From the NCBI RefSeq assembly GCF_002102265.1, contig NZ_LQPG01000007.1, positions 299,519 to 363,518 of the forward strand: a stretch of DNA of 64,000 bases, in the 5' to 3' direction. Below are positions 35,230 to 43,695 of this stretch, piece by piece; the stretch's first letter is position 1; every line of letters starts with the position of its first letter. The stretch comes from Mycolicibacter longobardus (GTDB taxonomy: Bacteria; Actinomycetota; Actinomycetes; Mycobacteriales; Mycobacteriaceae). The notes beneath the pieces were generated by a model. That model had not been told where the DNA came from, ran no database searches, and saw nothing but the letters and a program-made list of their open reading frames with translations. The position numbers and the translations under genes were made by a program.

Positions 35230-36223
35230 GATACTCCTCGGCGATGGCGGCTCGGTGTTGCGCGGCACCACCCAGCATCAGCTCACCGGCCTTGGCCCGC
35301 TTCAGCGCGAACTGCAGGTCGTTCTCCCAGGTGAATCCCATCGCGCCGAAAAGCTGCAGTCCGTGCCGGAAGACGAGCGACTGGCATTCCCCGGCGGCGG
35401 CCTTGGCCATGGCGGCCGCCATCCGCCGCCGCGGGTCGTCGGCCGCGATCGTCAATGCCGCGAAATAGGCCAGTGCCCGGGCACGTTCGATCGCCACGTG
35501 CATGTCCGCCGCTTTGTGCTGGACGGCCTGGAACGACCCGATCGGGACGCCGAACTGCTGACGGCTGCGCACATGCTCGAGCGCCAGATCCAGGATGCGC
35601 TGGCAGGCTCCCACCATCGTCATCGCCATTCCGCTCAGCGCGACATGGCGGGCCCGGTCGATGTCGACCCGGATCCGGGCGGTGTCGGGTACCTCGACTC
35701 CGGCGAAGGACACGTCGGCCACGTGCAGCGTCGGGTCGAACACCGCGGCCTTGCGGGTCGTCACCGCGCCGGAGTCGACCACGAACACCCCTGCATCGGT
35801 GACCACCGCCAACCGATCGGCCCGATCGCCGTCCAACACGCCCACGGCCGTCCCCTCCAGCACCCAGCCGGCCGCATTGCGATGGGCGGTCACCCCGCTG
35901 AACACCGCCGCCCCGGTCGAACCGTCCGGGCGATGAAGCTCACCGACCAGCGGCGCGAACTGAGTCATGGTGGCCAGGAACGGGGTGGGGTCGGTGGCGC
36001 GGCCCAGTTCTTCGAGAACGATCGCCAGCTCCACCGCGGTTTCGGGCTCATGCAGCTCGGTCCAGCCCAGGTCGACATAGACCTTCCACAGCGGGCCGAT
36101 GTCGACCCCATCCTCGGCAACACTGCGCACCAGCGACGGCGAGCACTGTTTGCCCACCACGTCGCGAACCGTGCCCTGCCACAGTCGCTGATCCTCGTCG
36201 AACTCCAACAGCATCGCAGTCAT
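35213..36223 (-). CDS. Acyl-CoA dehydrogenase, partner FadE subunit
   Basis: 336 residues. A divergent middle domain (no SEPxAGSD) but a recognisable C-domain: RQQFGVPIGSFQAVQHKAADM, and GAMGFTWENDLQFALKRA. This is the smaller subunit type of heteromeric mycobacterial ACADs, in which FAD and catalytic residues are shared between two gene products. First gene of the pair; a perfect CGAGAATAACATTCTCG palindrome lies 18 bases before its ATG. Confidence 0.9.
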   Translation of the reverse strand: MTAMLLEFDEDQRLWQGTVRDVVGKQCSPSLVRSVAEDGVDIGPLWKVYVDLGWTELHEPETAVELAIVLEELGRATDPTPFLATMTQFAPLVGELHRPDGSTGAAVFSGVTAHRNAAGWVLEGTAVGVLDGDRADRLAVVTDAGVFVVDSGAVTTRKAAVFDPTLHVADVSFAGVEVPDTARIRVDIDRARHVALSGMAMTMVGACQRILDLALEHVRSRQQFGVPIGSFQAVQHKAADMHVAIERARALAYFAALTIAADDPRRRMAAAMAKAAAGECQSLVFRHGLQLFGAMGFTWENDLQFALKRAKAGELMLGGAAQHRAAIAEEYLAAHI

Positions 36224-36240
36224 CTCCTCTGGGCGCCGGT

Positions 36241-36257
36241 CGAGAATAACATTCTCG
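36241..36257. promoter_or_regulatory. GAGAAT-N3-ATTCTC operator upstream of fadE pair
   Basis: CGAGAATAACATTCTCG: perfect 7-base arms around AAC. It lies 18 bases before the fadE start codon at 36223. Identical arms are found at 48745-48761, and the six-base core at 50357 and 57408. Confidence 0.75.
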
Positions 36258-36365
36258 CTAGCGAATGTAACGATCTCGGTCTGAGATACCTTGCTGCCGC
36301 AGCCCGGCGCGGACCTGGGCGACCCGACCCCACGTCAGGTGCCGTCGACCGACCGGACCAATAGT

Positions 36366-36393
36366 GAGAATCAAATTCTTGCAAGCCAAGAAT
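36366..36393. promoter_or_regulatory. Overlapping palindromes upstream of the amidohydrolase operon
   Basis: GAGAATCAAATTCTT (36366-36380) is one base off the GAGAAT-N3-ATTCTC element, and its right arm also begins ATTCTT-N7-AAGAAT (36375-36393), giving three half-sites in 28 bases. The divergent gap 36224-36478 otherwise shows no gene. Confidence 0.55.
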
Positions 36394-36478
36394 ACAGCTA
36401 TACAATGGTCTGGCGGGGCTCGGTTTCCCGGCGACTGCCCACCGCGCCCGGCGGGCGACACTGCGAAGGACAACGTTG

Positions 36479-37576
36479 ATGATCGAACACCCGGACGGCA
36501 CCCACACGCCCGTCATCGACGCCAGCGTGCACATCTTCGCGGCATCCAACAAAGACCTGCGCAGCTTCCTGCGGGAGCCGTTCAAGAGCCGCGGTTTCCC
36601 CGACTACGAGATGGACTGGTACGGGGCGCCGGGCGGCGAGTACGCGCCCGGCACCGAGGGCCCGCAGCGCGGGTATCCGGGCTCGGACCCCGACGTGGTG
36701 GCCCAGCACCTGTTCGCCGAACGCGGTGTCGACGTCGCGGTACTGCACCCGATGACCCGCGGCGTCATGCCGGACAGGCATCTGGGGTCGGCGATCGCCG
36801 CGGCGCACAACGAGATCCTGGTGTCACGCTGGCTGGACCACGCCGAGCACGGCGAGCGCTTCCGCGGCACCATCAGGGTCAACCCCGACGACATCGCCGG
36901 CGCGCTGCGCGAGATCGACCGGTGGAAGAAGCACCCCCGGATGGTGCAGATCGGGATTCCACTGCAATCCCGGGAGCTGTTCGGCAAGCCGCAGTTCTGG
37001 CCGCTGTGGGAGGCCGCCGTCGACGCCGGTCTGCCGGTGGCCGCGCACATCGAGGTCGGCACCGGCATCGCTGCCGCCCCGACGCCGTCGGGCAATACCC
37101 GCACCTACGAGCAGTACGTCAGTTTCATGGCGTGCAACTACATCTATCACCTGATGAACATGATCGCCGAGGGCGTCTTCGAGCGGATGCCGGGGCTGAA
37201 GTTCGTCTGGTCTGACGGCGCCGCGGACCTGCTGACCCCGTTCATCTGGCGGATGGACTGCTTCGGCCGGCCGCACCTGGAGCAGACGCCGTGGGCACCG
37301 GAGATGCCCAGCGACTATCTGCCCGGGCACGTGTTCTTCGTGCAGGGTGAGATGGACGGCCCCGGCGACACCGACTTCGCCGGTGAATGGTTCGGGTTCA
37401 CCGGCAAAGAGGACATGGTGATGTACGGGTCCAGCTACCCGCACTGGCAGCGCAACGAACTGAAAGTACCGAGCGCATTCAGCGCCGAACAACGCGACAA
37501 GTTGTGCTGGCTCAACGCCAGTGAGCTCTACGGCATAGAAGTGCCTGCCGTTCCGGCCCGCGTAGGCGCACACTAG
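36479..37576 (+). CDS. Amidohydrolase family 2 protein (ACMSD-like)
   Basis: 365 residues of the TIM-barrel amidohydrolase_2 family, which contains decarboxylases such as ACMSD and gamma-resorcylate decarboxylase. The N-terminal metal motif is VIDASVHIFA (only one His of HxH), with AAHIEVG and a C-terminal MYGSSYPHW carrying Ser where Asp often lies. Start ATG 36479; TTG at 36476 also possible. Followed by a paralogue, a Rieske ferredoxin and a hydrolase in one transcript. Probably a decarboxylase or hydrolase on a ring-cleavage acid. Confidence 0.88.
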   Translation: MIEHPDGTHTPVIDASVHIFAASNKDLRSFLREPFKSRGFPDYEMDWYGAPGGEYAPGTEGPQRGYPGSDPDVVAQHLFAERGVDVAVLHPMTRGVMPDRHLGSAIAAAHNEILVSRWLDHAEHGERFRGTIRVNPDDIAGALREIDRWKKHPRMVQIGIPLQSRELFGKPQFWPLWEAAVDAGLPVAAHIEVGTGIAAAPTPSGNTRTYEQYVSFMACNYIYHLMNMIAEGVFERMPGLKFVWSDGAADLLTPFIWRMDCFGRPHLEQTPWAPEMPSDYLPGHVFFVQGEMDGPGDTDFAGEWFGFTGKEDMVMYGSSYPHWQRNELKVPSAFSAEQRDKLCWLNASELYGIEVPAVPARVGAH

Positions 37577-37604
37577 AGAACAGCTGGGATCAAGGGAGAT
37601 CACG

Positions 37605-38747
37605 ATGTCTGTGACAGCCACCGAGCGCAAGCCGGCCGCCGAGCGGGTCGCCGTGCGGTGCGTCGACTCCGACGTTCATCCGGTGCCGAGACGCGGCGAA
37701 CTGGTCCAATACCTTCCGGAGCCGTGGCGCAGCAAGTACTTCCTGCCCCGCCGGGTCGGTGAGCTGATCTACTACGACGCTCCCGACTATGCGCACGCCT
37801 ACGCGATGCGGGTCGACGCGTTTCCCGCCGACGGCGAATTCCCGGGCAGCGACCCGGATCTGGCCTTCAAGCAGCTCATCATGGATGCCGGGTCGGACTT
37901 CGTGATCCTGGAGCCCGGCGCGTATCCCGCGCGTATTCCCGAAGCGCAGCAGGCGATGTCGTCCGCACTCAACGATTGGCAGGTCAATCACTGGCTGGAT
38001 GCCAAGAACAACTGGCATCAGCGCTGGCGCGGATCGATCTGCGCGGCGATCGAGGATCCGTTCGGCGCGGCCGCCGAGGTCGAGAAGTGGGCCGGCCACC
38101 CCTACATGGCGCAGGTCCTGATCAAAGCCGAACCCCGTCCGTCATGGGGTGACCCCAAATACGACCCGATCTGGGCGGCGGCCACCAAGCACGACATCAC
38201 CGTCAGCTGCCACCTGTCCCGCAGCCACCACGAAGAACTGCCGATGCCGCCGGTCGGACTGCCCAGCTACAACCACGACTTCATGGTCACCTACTCACTG
38301 CTGGCCGCCAACCAGGTGATGAGCCTGGTCTTCGACGGGGTCTTCGACCGGTTCCCGACCCTGCGCATCGTGCTGGTCGAGCACGCGTTCACCTGGATCC
38401 TGCCGCTGATGTGGCGGATGGACGCCATCTACGAGGCGCGCAAGTCGTGGCTGGACATCAAGCGCAAGCCCAGCGAATACGTCAAAGACCACATCAAGTT
38501 CACCACCCAGCCGCTGGACTACCCCGAAGACAAGACCGAGCTGACTCGGGTCCTGGAATGGATGGAGTGCGACAAGATTCTGCTGTACTCCTCCGACTAC
38601 CCGCACTGGACGTTCGACGACCCGCGCTGGCTGGTCAAGCACCTGCCCAAGGCCGCCCGCGAAGCGGTGATGTTCCGCAACGGCTTGGCGACCTACCACC
38701 TGCCCGACACGGTCCCGGCCCTTGAGGGACAGGTGCGGGTGTTCTAG
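37605..38747 (+). CDS. Amidohydrolase family 2 protein, paralogue
   Basis: 380 residues, same family as the preceding gene: N-terminal RCVDSDVHPVP (Asp-x-Asp-x-His), VSCHLSRSHHEE in the middle, VLVEHAFTWILPLMWRMD and LYSSDYPHW near the end. Mycobacterial members with this DxDxHP start are common and mostly uncharacterised. The pair may form a heteromer or act in sequence. Its stop directly abuts the Rieske ferredoxin start. Confidence 0.9.
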   Translation: MSVTATERKPAAERVAVRCVDSDVHPVPRRGELVQYLPEPWRSKYFLPRRVGELIYYDAPDYAHAYAMRVDAFPADGEFPGSDPDLAFKQLIMDAGSDFVILEPGAYPARIPEAQQAMSSALNDWQVNHWLDAKNNWHQRWRGSICAAIEDPFGAAAEVEKWAGHPYMAQVLIKAEPRPSWGDPKYDPIWAAATKHDITVSCHLSRSHHEELPMPPVGLPSYNHDFMVTYSLLAANQVMSLVFDGVFDRFPTLRIVLVEHAFTWILPLMWRMDAIYEARKSWLDIKRKPSEYVKDHIKFTTQPLDYPEDKTELTRVLEWMECDKILLYSSDYPHWTFDDPRWLVKHLPKAAREAVMFRNGLATYHLPDTVPALEGQVRVF

Positions 38748-39140
38748 ATGAGCCATGACGAACAGCGCCCCCGGCTAGCCCAGGGCCGCGAGCACATCGT
38801 TGCCACTGTCGACGAGATTCCGCCCGGCACACATAAACTCGTGCCGATCGGACATCACGGCGTCGGTGTGTACAACATCAACGGGACGTTCTACGCGATC
38901 GCGAACTTCTGCCCCCACCAGGGCGGGCCGCTGTGCGCCGGACGGCTTCGGGGCCGCACCGTGGTCGACGAGAACGCCCCGGGTGACGCCGCCATGGTCC
39001 GGGACCTGGAGTACATCTACTGCCCCTGGCATCAATGGGGTTTCGAGCTCGCCACCGGCACCACCGCGGTCAAACCCGAGTGGAGCATCCGCACCTATCC
39101 GGTCCGGGTGGTCGGCAACGACGTCCTGGTCCAGGCCTAG
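38748..39140 (+). CDS. Rieske [2Fe-2S] ferredoxin-like protein
   Basis: 130-residue single Rieske domain. Ligands are visible in FCPHQGGPLC (Cys-x-His) and YCPWHQWGF (Cys-x2-His); the insertion between them (about 40 residues, GRLRGRTVVDENAPGDA) is longer than in typical Rieske ferredoxins. Begins directly after the amidohydrolase stop. It could donate electrons to an oxygenase or act within the amidohydrolase step; no dedicated oxygenase is adjacent. Confidence 0.91.
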   Translation: MSHDEQRPRLAQGREHIVATVDEIPPGTHKLVPIGHHGVGVYNINGTFYAIANFCPHQGGPLCAGRLRGRTVVDENAPGDAAMVRDLEYIYCPWHQWGFELATGTTAVKPEWSIRTYPVRVVGNDVLVQA

Positions 39141-39155
39141 CACACAGGAGTTTCG

Positions 39156-40022
39156 GTGGCCTCTATCGAAGTCAACGGTGGAAACGTTGTCTACGAAATC
39201 CTCGGCACAGGCGGCGATCTGATCGTGCTGACACCCGGCGGCCGGTTCTCCAAGGAGATTCCGGGGCTGCGTCCGCTGGCCGAAGCGTTGGTCGACGGCG
39301 GCTACCGGGTGCTGCTCTGGGACCGGCCGAACTGCGGGGCGTCCGATGTGCAGTTCTACGGCCAGTCCGAATCGCATATGCGTGCCGAAACCCTGCACGG
39401 CTTGCTTACCAAGCTCGACACCGGGCCGTGCATCATCGCCGGTGGTTCAGGCGGTGCGCGGGACTCGATGCTGACCACCATGCTCTACCCGGAATTGGCC
39501 ACCAAGCTGGTGCTGTGGAACATCGTCGGCGGGTTGTACGGCACGTTCGTGCTGGGGTCCTACTATGTGGTGCCCAACATTCTGGCGGTGCGCGGCGGCG
39601 GAACGCCGGCGCTGTTGAACCTCCGCGAATGGCAGGAGCGCATCGAGGAGAATCCGGACAACAAGCAACGACTGCTCGATCTGGACCGCGACGAGTTTCT
39701 CAAGGTGATGCTGCGCTGGCTCAACGCGTTCGTGTCCAAGCCCGGGCAGACGATTCCCGGCGTCGACGACGAGATGTTCGATCGGATAACGGTTCCCACG
39801 CTCATCATCCGGGGCGGCGAGAACGACTGGGACCACCCCAAACGCACCTCGCTGGAGGTGAACTGCCTGATCAAGGGTTCCGAGCTGATCGATCCGCCCT
39901 GGCCGGAGGACGCCTGGGAACGCGCCGGCGAGGAGCGTGCCGCCGGAAAAGTCAGTCACTTCAACATGTTCGAAACCTGGGTGCAGGCCGCGCCGGCGAT
40001 CCTCGAATTCCTGGGCCGCTGA
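39156..40022 (+). CDS. Alpha/beta hydrolase
   Basis: 288 residues. Core strand order intact with DRPNCGASD, nucleophile elbow GGSGG (Ser), acid within IRGGENDWDHP and a probable His in KVSHFNMFE. Starts GTG 39156 with ACACAGGAG upstream. Last gene of the amidohydrolase-Rieske unit, so it probably processes the same intermediate. A homologous fold is found in other ring-cleavage and ester hydrolases; the family's exact substrate is not known. Confidence 0.88.
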   Translation: MASIEVNGGNVVYEILGTGGDLIVLTPGGRFSKEIPGLRPLAEALVDGGYRVLLWDRPNCGASDVQFYGQSESHMRAETLHGLLTKLDTGPCIIAGGSGGARDSMLTTMLYPELATKLVLWNIVGGLYGTFVLGSYYVVPNILAVRGGGTPALLNLREWQERIEENPDNKQRLLDLDRDEFLKVMLRWLNAFVSKPGQTIPGVDDEMFDRITVPTLIIRGGENDWDHPKRTSLEVNCLIKGSELIDPPWPEDAWERAGEERAAGKVSHFNMFETWVQAAPAILEFLGR

Positions 40023-40027
40023 TGGCC

Positions 40028-40498
40028 TCAGTGACTGTGGATGTGAACCTCGCAGTTCAGCGATGCCTCGAGCGCGGTGTGGATGCGGCTCTCTCCGACC
40101 CGCGCCACGTCCGGCTCCGCCAGGGTCACATGGACGACGTCCAGACCGTCCGGTCCGGATGTACGGCCGACCTCGCCGGCCAGCCCCAGCCCGGCCAGAA
40201 CGCCGTGCACGTCGTCGTCGGTGCCCCTGCTCAGATAGGTGACCACCCCCGCCGCGGGCATGGTACCGAATGCATTGGCGCACAGTCTGATCCCAATGTC
40301 GACAACGTCGGCTTCGGCACCCGTTATCAGCAGCCGCGCTTGACGGCGGCCCACCGGCATGGCCGCAACGCTGGCGTCGACCAACTCGGCGCCGGCCTGG
40401 CCTGCCAGGTCGCGCAGCGCCGCCATCCCGGCCACCAACTGCTCGGGGGTCAGTTGCCCGGTCGGGTCGACGTCGACGCGCACCACCGCAGTTCTCAC
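40028..40498 (-). CDS. Uncharacterised protein, 156 aa
   Basis: Soluble protein without a recognised domain. It contains PTGQLTPEQLVAGMAALRDL, a repeated alternating pattern of small residues and ends in CEVHIHSH. The start is taken as GTG 40498 (VRTAVVRVDVDPTG), which leaves 29 bases to the divergent NuoF-like gene; a longer start at 40537 would overlap it. The only minus-strand gene within a ten-gene plus-strand run. Amino-acid composition is plausible for a real protein, but no function is proposed. Confidence 0.6.
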   Translation of the reverse strand: MRTAVVRVDVDPTGQLTPEQLVAGMAALRDLAGQAGAELVDASVAAMPVGRRQARLLITGAEADVVDIGIRLCANAFGTMPAAGVVTYLSRGTDDDVHGVLAGLGLAGEVGRTSGPDGLDVVHVTLAEPDVARVGESRIHTALEASLNCEVHIHSH

Positions 40499-40527
40499 GT
40501 CCGCGAGCCTAGCCAAATGAGGTGGCA

Positions 40528-41823
40528 ATGACGACAACTGCCGCGACCCCGCACACCACCGTCGCCGTGTGGCCGGGCTGTGCGCCGCGACTGCTGAGCG
40601 AGGGTGTCGAGGACGGCGCGAGTTACCTGGCGGGCGGCGGCTATCGGCCAGTGCCCGACGCCGACGAGTTCCTGGCCGAGGTGGATCGCAGCGGGCTGCT
40701 CGGCCGCGGCGGGGCGGCGTTTCCGCTTGCGGTCAAGCTGCGTTCGGTGCGCGACGCCGCCCGTCGCGGCCGCGACACCGTGGTGCTGGCCAACGGCGAA
40801 GAGGGCGAGCCGGCGTCGGTCAAGGACCGCTGGTTGCTGCGCAACCGTCCGCACCTGGTGCTCGACGGGCTGCGGCTGGCCGCCGCCGCAGTGGCGGCCG
40901 ACCGTGCCTACGTCTATGTCTCGGACCCGACGGCAGCCAACAGCGTGGAGCACGCGCTGGCCGAGCTCGACACGAAAGTCCTTGGTGGGCTGACGATCAG
41001 TGTGTTCACCGTCGACGCGGGCTATGTCGCCGGCGAGGAGACCGCAGCGGTGCGGGCGATCAACGGCGGACCGGCCAAACCGACCGACAAGCCGCCCCGC
41101 CCCTACCAGCAGGGGATCCGCCGGCAGCCGACGCTGGTGTCCAACGTCGAGACGTTGGCGAATCTTCCGTACCTGCACCAGCACGGCGCGGCGGCGTTCC
41201 GCACGGTGGGGACCGAGTTGTCGCCGGGCACCTTCCTGGCGACGGTGACCGGCGGCGGGCTTCCACCGGTGCTCTACGAGCTGCCGCACGGCATCGCGGT
41301 CGCCGAACTTCTGGGTGTGCACGGGATTTCGCTCAAGCGGGTGCGCGGGTTGCTGATGGGCGGCTACTTCGCCGGCCTGCTCAACCGCGACGCATTGGAG
41401 ACGACGCTCGATCACGAGTCGCTGCGCGCCGCCGGCAGCGGTCTGGGCTGCGGGGCGATGTCGGTTCTCACCGACGACTGCCCGGTCGCCGTGGCCGCCT
41501 CGGTGTTGGCCTATTTCGGCCGGGAGAACGCCGGGCAGTGCGGGTCGTGCTTCAACGGCACCGTGGCGATGGCGGCGGTCGCCGAGGCGCTGCGGGACGG
41601 CGTCGCGGAGACCGAAGACGTCGAGCGGATGCGACGGTGGGCCGGGGTGCTGCCCGGGCGGGGCGCCTGCGGCACCCTGGACGGCGCCACCAATGTGGCG
41701 GCCAGTCTGCTGAATCGGTTCCCGGAGTTGGTCGCCGGTCACCTGGACGGCGCCTGCGATGCCTGCCGTGGCGGCGCCTTCCGCGCGATGCGTCCCTATG
41801 CGGTCGAGGAGGTGACGGCATGA
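40528..41823 (+). CDS. NuoF-like NADH-binding flavoprotein
   Basis: 431 residues related to the 51-kDa subunit of complex I (FMN and NADH binding): GRGGAAFPLAVKL, ANGEEGEPASVKDRWLL, GYVAGEETAAVRAINGG, followed by an SLBB-like region. The C-terminal iron-sulfur segment is altered: QCGSCFNG instead of SCGxCxPCR, then CGTLDG and CDACRGG. No other complex I genes are nearby; a ferredoxin overlaps its stop. It most likely passes electrons from NADH to that ferredoxin (inference). Confidence 0.88.
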   Translation: MTTTAATPHTTVAVWPGCAPRLLSEGVEDGASYLAGGGYRPVPDADEFLAEVDRSGLLGRGGAAFPLAVKLRSVRDAARRGRDTVVLANGEEGEPASVKDRWLLRNRPHLVLDGLRLAAAAVAADRAYVYVSDPTAANSVEHALAELDTKVLGGLTISVFTVDAGYVAGEETAAVRAINGGPAKPTDKPPRPYQQGIRRQPTLVSNVETLANLPYLHQHGAAAFRTVGTELSPGTFLATVTGGGLPPVLYELPHGIAVAELLGVHGISLKRVRGLLMGGYFAGLLNRDALETTLDHESLRAAGSGLGCGAMSVLTDDCPVAVAASVLAYFGRENAGQCGSCFNGTVAMAAVAEALRDGVAETEDVERMRRWAGVLPGRGACGTLDGATNVAASLLNRFPELVAGHLDGACDACRGGAFRAMRPYAVEEVTA

Positions 41824-42029
41824 GGATCCGCCTGGATCGCACGCTGTGCGACGGATTCGGCTTCTGCGCCAAACACGCACCGAAGCACTTTTCCCTGGAC
41901 GACTGGGGCTACGCATCCATGACGGGCGATGGGACCGTGGCCGAGGCCGACGAGCATGACGTCAAGCGCGCCCTGCTGGACTGCCCGGTGCACGCCATCA
42001 TCGAGATCACCGAGGACGACGACGTATGA
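41820..42029 (+). CDS. Ferredoxin, 69 aa
   Basis: Ferredoxin of the P450-associated mycobacterial type: LCDGFGFC ... DCPVHAI, with Phe at the variable position of Cys-x2-X-x2-Cys. Begins MRIRLDRTLCDGF and overlaps the NuoF-like stop (ATGA), so the two form a likely NADH-to-ferredoxin couple. Its acceptor may be the P450 at 45477, which has its own ferredoxin as well. Confidence 0.92.
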   Translation: MRIRLDRTLCDGFGFCAKHAPKHFSLDDWGYASMTGDGTVAEADEHDVKRALLDCPVHAIIEITEDDDV

Positions 42030-42039
42030 GGCACCCAGC

Positions 42040-43695
42040 ATGAGTTCACCGGGACGGCCACTGCCGGCCATCACCGCCGAGAACGAGTTCTTCTGGACCG
42101 CTGGCGCCGACGGGGTACTGCGGCTGCAGGAGTGTCGCGACTGCGCCGCACTGATCCATCCGCCGCAGCCGGTATGCCGATACTGCCGCGGCCAGAACAT
42201 GGGCGTGCGCGACGTGTCCGGGCGGGCCACGCTGGCCGGATTCACCGTCAACCATCGGTTCAGCCTGCCCGGCATGCCGGCGCCCTATGTGGTGGCACAG
42301 GCGGCGATCAATGAGGATCCGCGAATTCGGCTGACCACCAACATCATCGACTGCGACCCGGACCAGCTCGAGCTCGGCAGGCAACTCGAGGTGGTGTTCG
42401 AACAGCACGAAGACGTGTGGCTGCCGCTTTTCCGCCCCGCCGGCGATGTCACCGACGTCGCGCCGCTGCCCGACGACGAGATCGCACCGCAGGACTTCAG
42501 CAGCCACGTCCGGCCGATGGTCACCGCCCGCAAGTTCGAGGACGAGGTCGCGATAACCGGAATAGGCATGTCCGACCTGGGCCGCCGGCTGATGAGACCG
42601 CCGCTGGCACTGACGGTCCAGGCCTGTCAGCAGGCCATCGACGATGCCGGCCTGAGCCTCGACGAGATCGACGGCCTGTCCACCTATCCGGGTCCCGGCA
42701 TGCTGGGCCCGTTCACCGAGGGCGGCGTGACGGCGCTGGAATCCGCGCTGGGAATCCGCCCGACCTGGCACAACGGCGGCATGGAGACTTTCGGTCCCGG
42801 CGGATCGGTGATCGCCGCCATGCTGGCGGTGGCCGGCGGTTTGGCACGTCACGTGCTGTGCTTCCGCACCCTGTGGGAGGCCACCCACAACGAGCTGATG
42901 AAGCAGGGCAAGATCAGGCCCCAGGGCGGCCGGACCGCCAGCTGGCAGATGCCGTTCGGTGCGACCTCCGCCGCGCACACGCTGGCACAGAACGCCCAGC
43001 GGCACTTCCACCGCTACGGCACGACCCGGGAGACGCTGGGCTGGATCGCGTTGAACCAGCGGGCCAACGCCCAGGTGAATCCGACGGCGATCTACCGGGA
43101 TCCGATGAGCATGGACGACTATCTCTCGGCCCGTCCGATCACCACCCCGTTCGGCCTGTACGACTGTGACGTTCCGTGTGATGGTGCGGTCGCGGTGATC
43201 GTGTCGGCAGTCGACGCGGCCCGGGACCTGGCCAAGCCGCCGATCCGGGTCGAGGCGGTCGGCACCCAGATCATCGAGCGGATCGACTGGGACCAGAGCA
43301 CCCTGACGCATGAACCGCAGGTTCTGGGCCAGTCCGCGCATCTGTGGTCGCGGACCCCGCTGCGGCCCGCGGACGTCGACGTCGCCGAACTCTACGACGG
43401 GTTCACCTTCAACTGCCTGTCCTGGATTGAGGCACTGGGGTTCTGCGGCATCGGCGAGGCCAAGAGCTTCCTCGACGGCGGCACCAACATCGCCCGCGAC
43501 GGAGTGCTTCCGCTGAACACCCACGGCGGCCAGCTCTCCCACGGCCGCACCCACGGCATGGGGCTGATCCATGAAGCCGTCACCCAGTTGCGCGGCGAGG
43601 CCGGCGAACGCCAGGTCGCCGGCGCCCGGGTCGCGGTGGCGAGCAGCGGCGGGCTCACCCCCAGCGGGGTCATGTTGCTGCGGACGGACTCGTGA
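42040..43695 (+). CDS. DUF35 (OB-fold Zn-ribbon) - thiolase-like lipid-transfer fusion
   Basis: 551 residues in two parts. Residues about 10-130 form a DUF35 module: a four-cysteine zinc ribbon (CRDCAALIHPPQPVCRYC) and an OB-fold. From about residue 170 (EVAITGIGMSDLGRRLMRPP) to the end is a thiolase of the SCP-x / Ltp2 type: THNELMKQGK, YDGFTFNCLSW, LNTHGGQLSHGRTHGMGLIHE. By family, Ltp2 with a separate DUF35 partner does retro-aldol cleavage of steroid side-chain CoA esters; here both are in one chain. Alternatively a true thiolase. Confidence 0.88.
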   Translation: MSSPGRPLPAITAENEFFWTAGADGVLRLQECRDCAALIHPPQPVCRYCRGQNMGVRDVSGRATLAGFTVNHRFSLPGMPAPYVVAQAAINEDPRIRLTTNIIDCDPDQLELGRQLEVVFEQHEDVWLPLFRPAGDVTDVAPLPDDEIAPQDFSSHVRPMVTARKFEDEVAITGIGMSDLGRRLMRPPLALTVQACQQAIDDAGLSLDEIDGLSTYPGPGMLGPFTEGGVTALESALGIRPTWHNGGMETFGPGGSVIAAMLAVAGGLARHVLCFRTLWEATHNELMKQGKIRPQGGRTASWQMPFGATSAAHTLAQNAQRHFHRYGTTRETLGWIALNQRANAQVNPTAIYRDPMSMDDYLSARPITTPFGLYDCDVPCDGAVAVIVSAVDAARDLAKPPIRVEAVGTQIIERIDWDQSTLTHEPQVLGQSAHLWSRTPLRPADVDVAELYDGFTFNCLSWIEALGFCGIGEAKSFLDGGTNIARDGVLPLNTHGGQLSHGRTHGMGLIHEAVTQLRGEAGERQVAGARVAVASSGGLTPSGVMLLRTDS

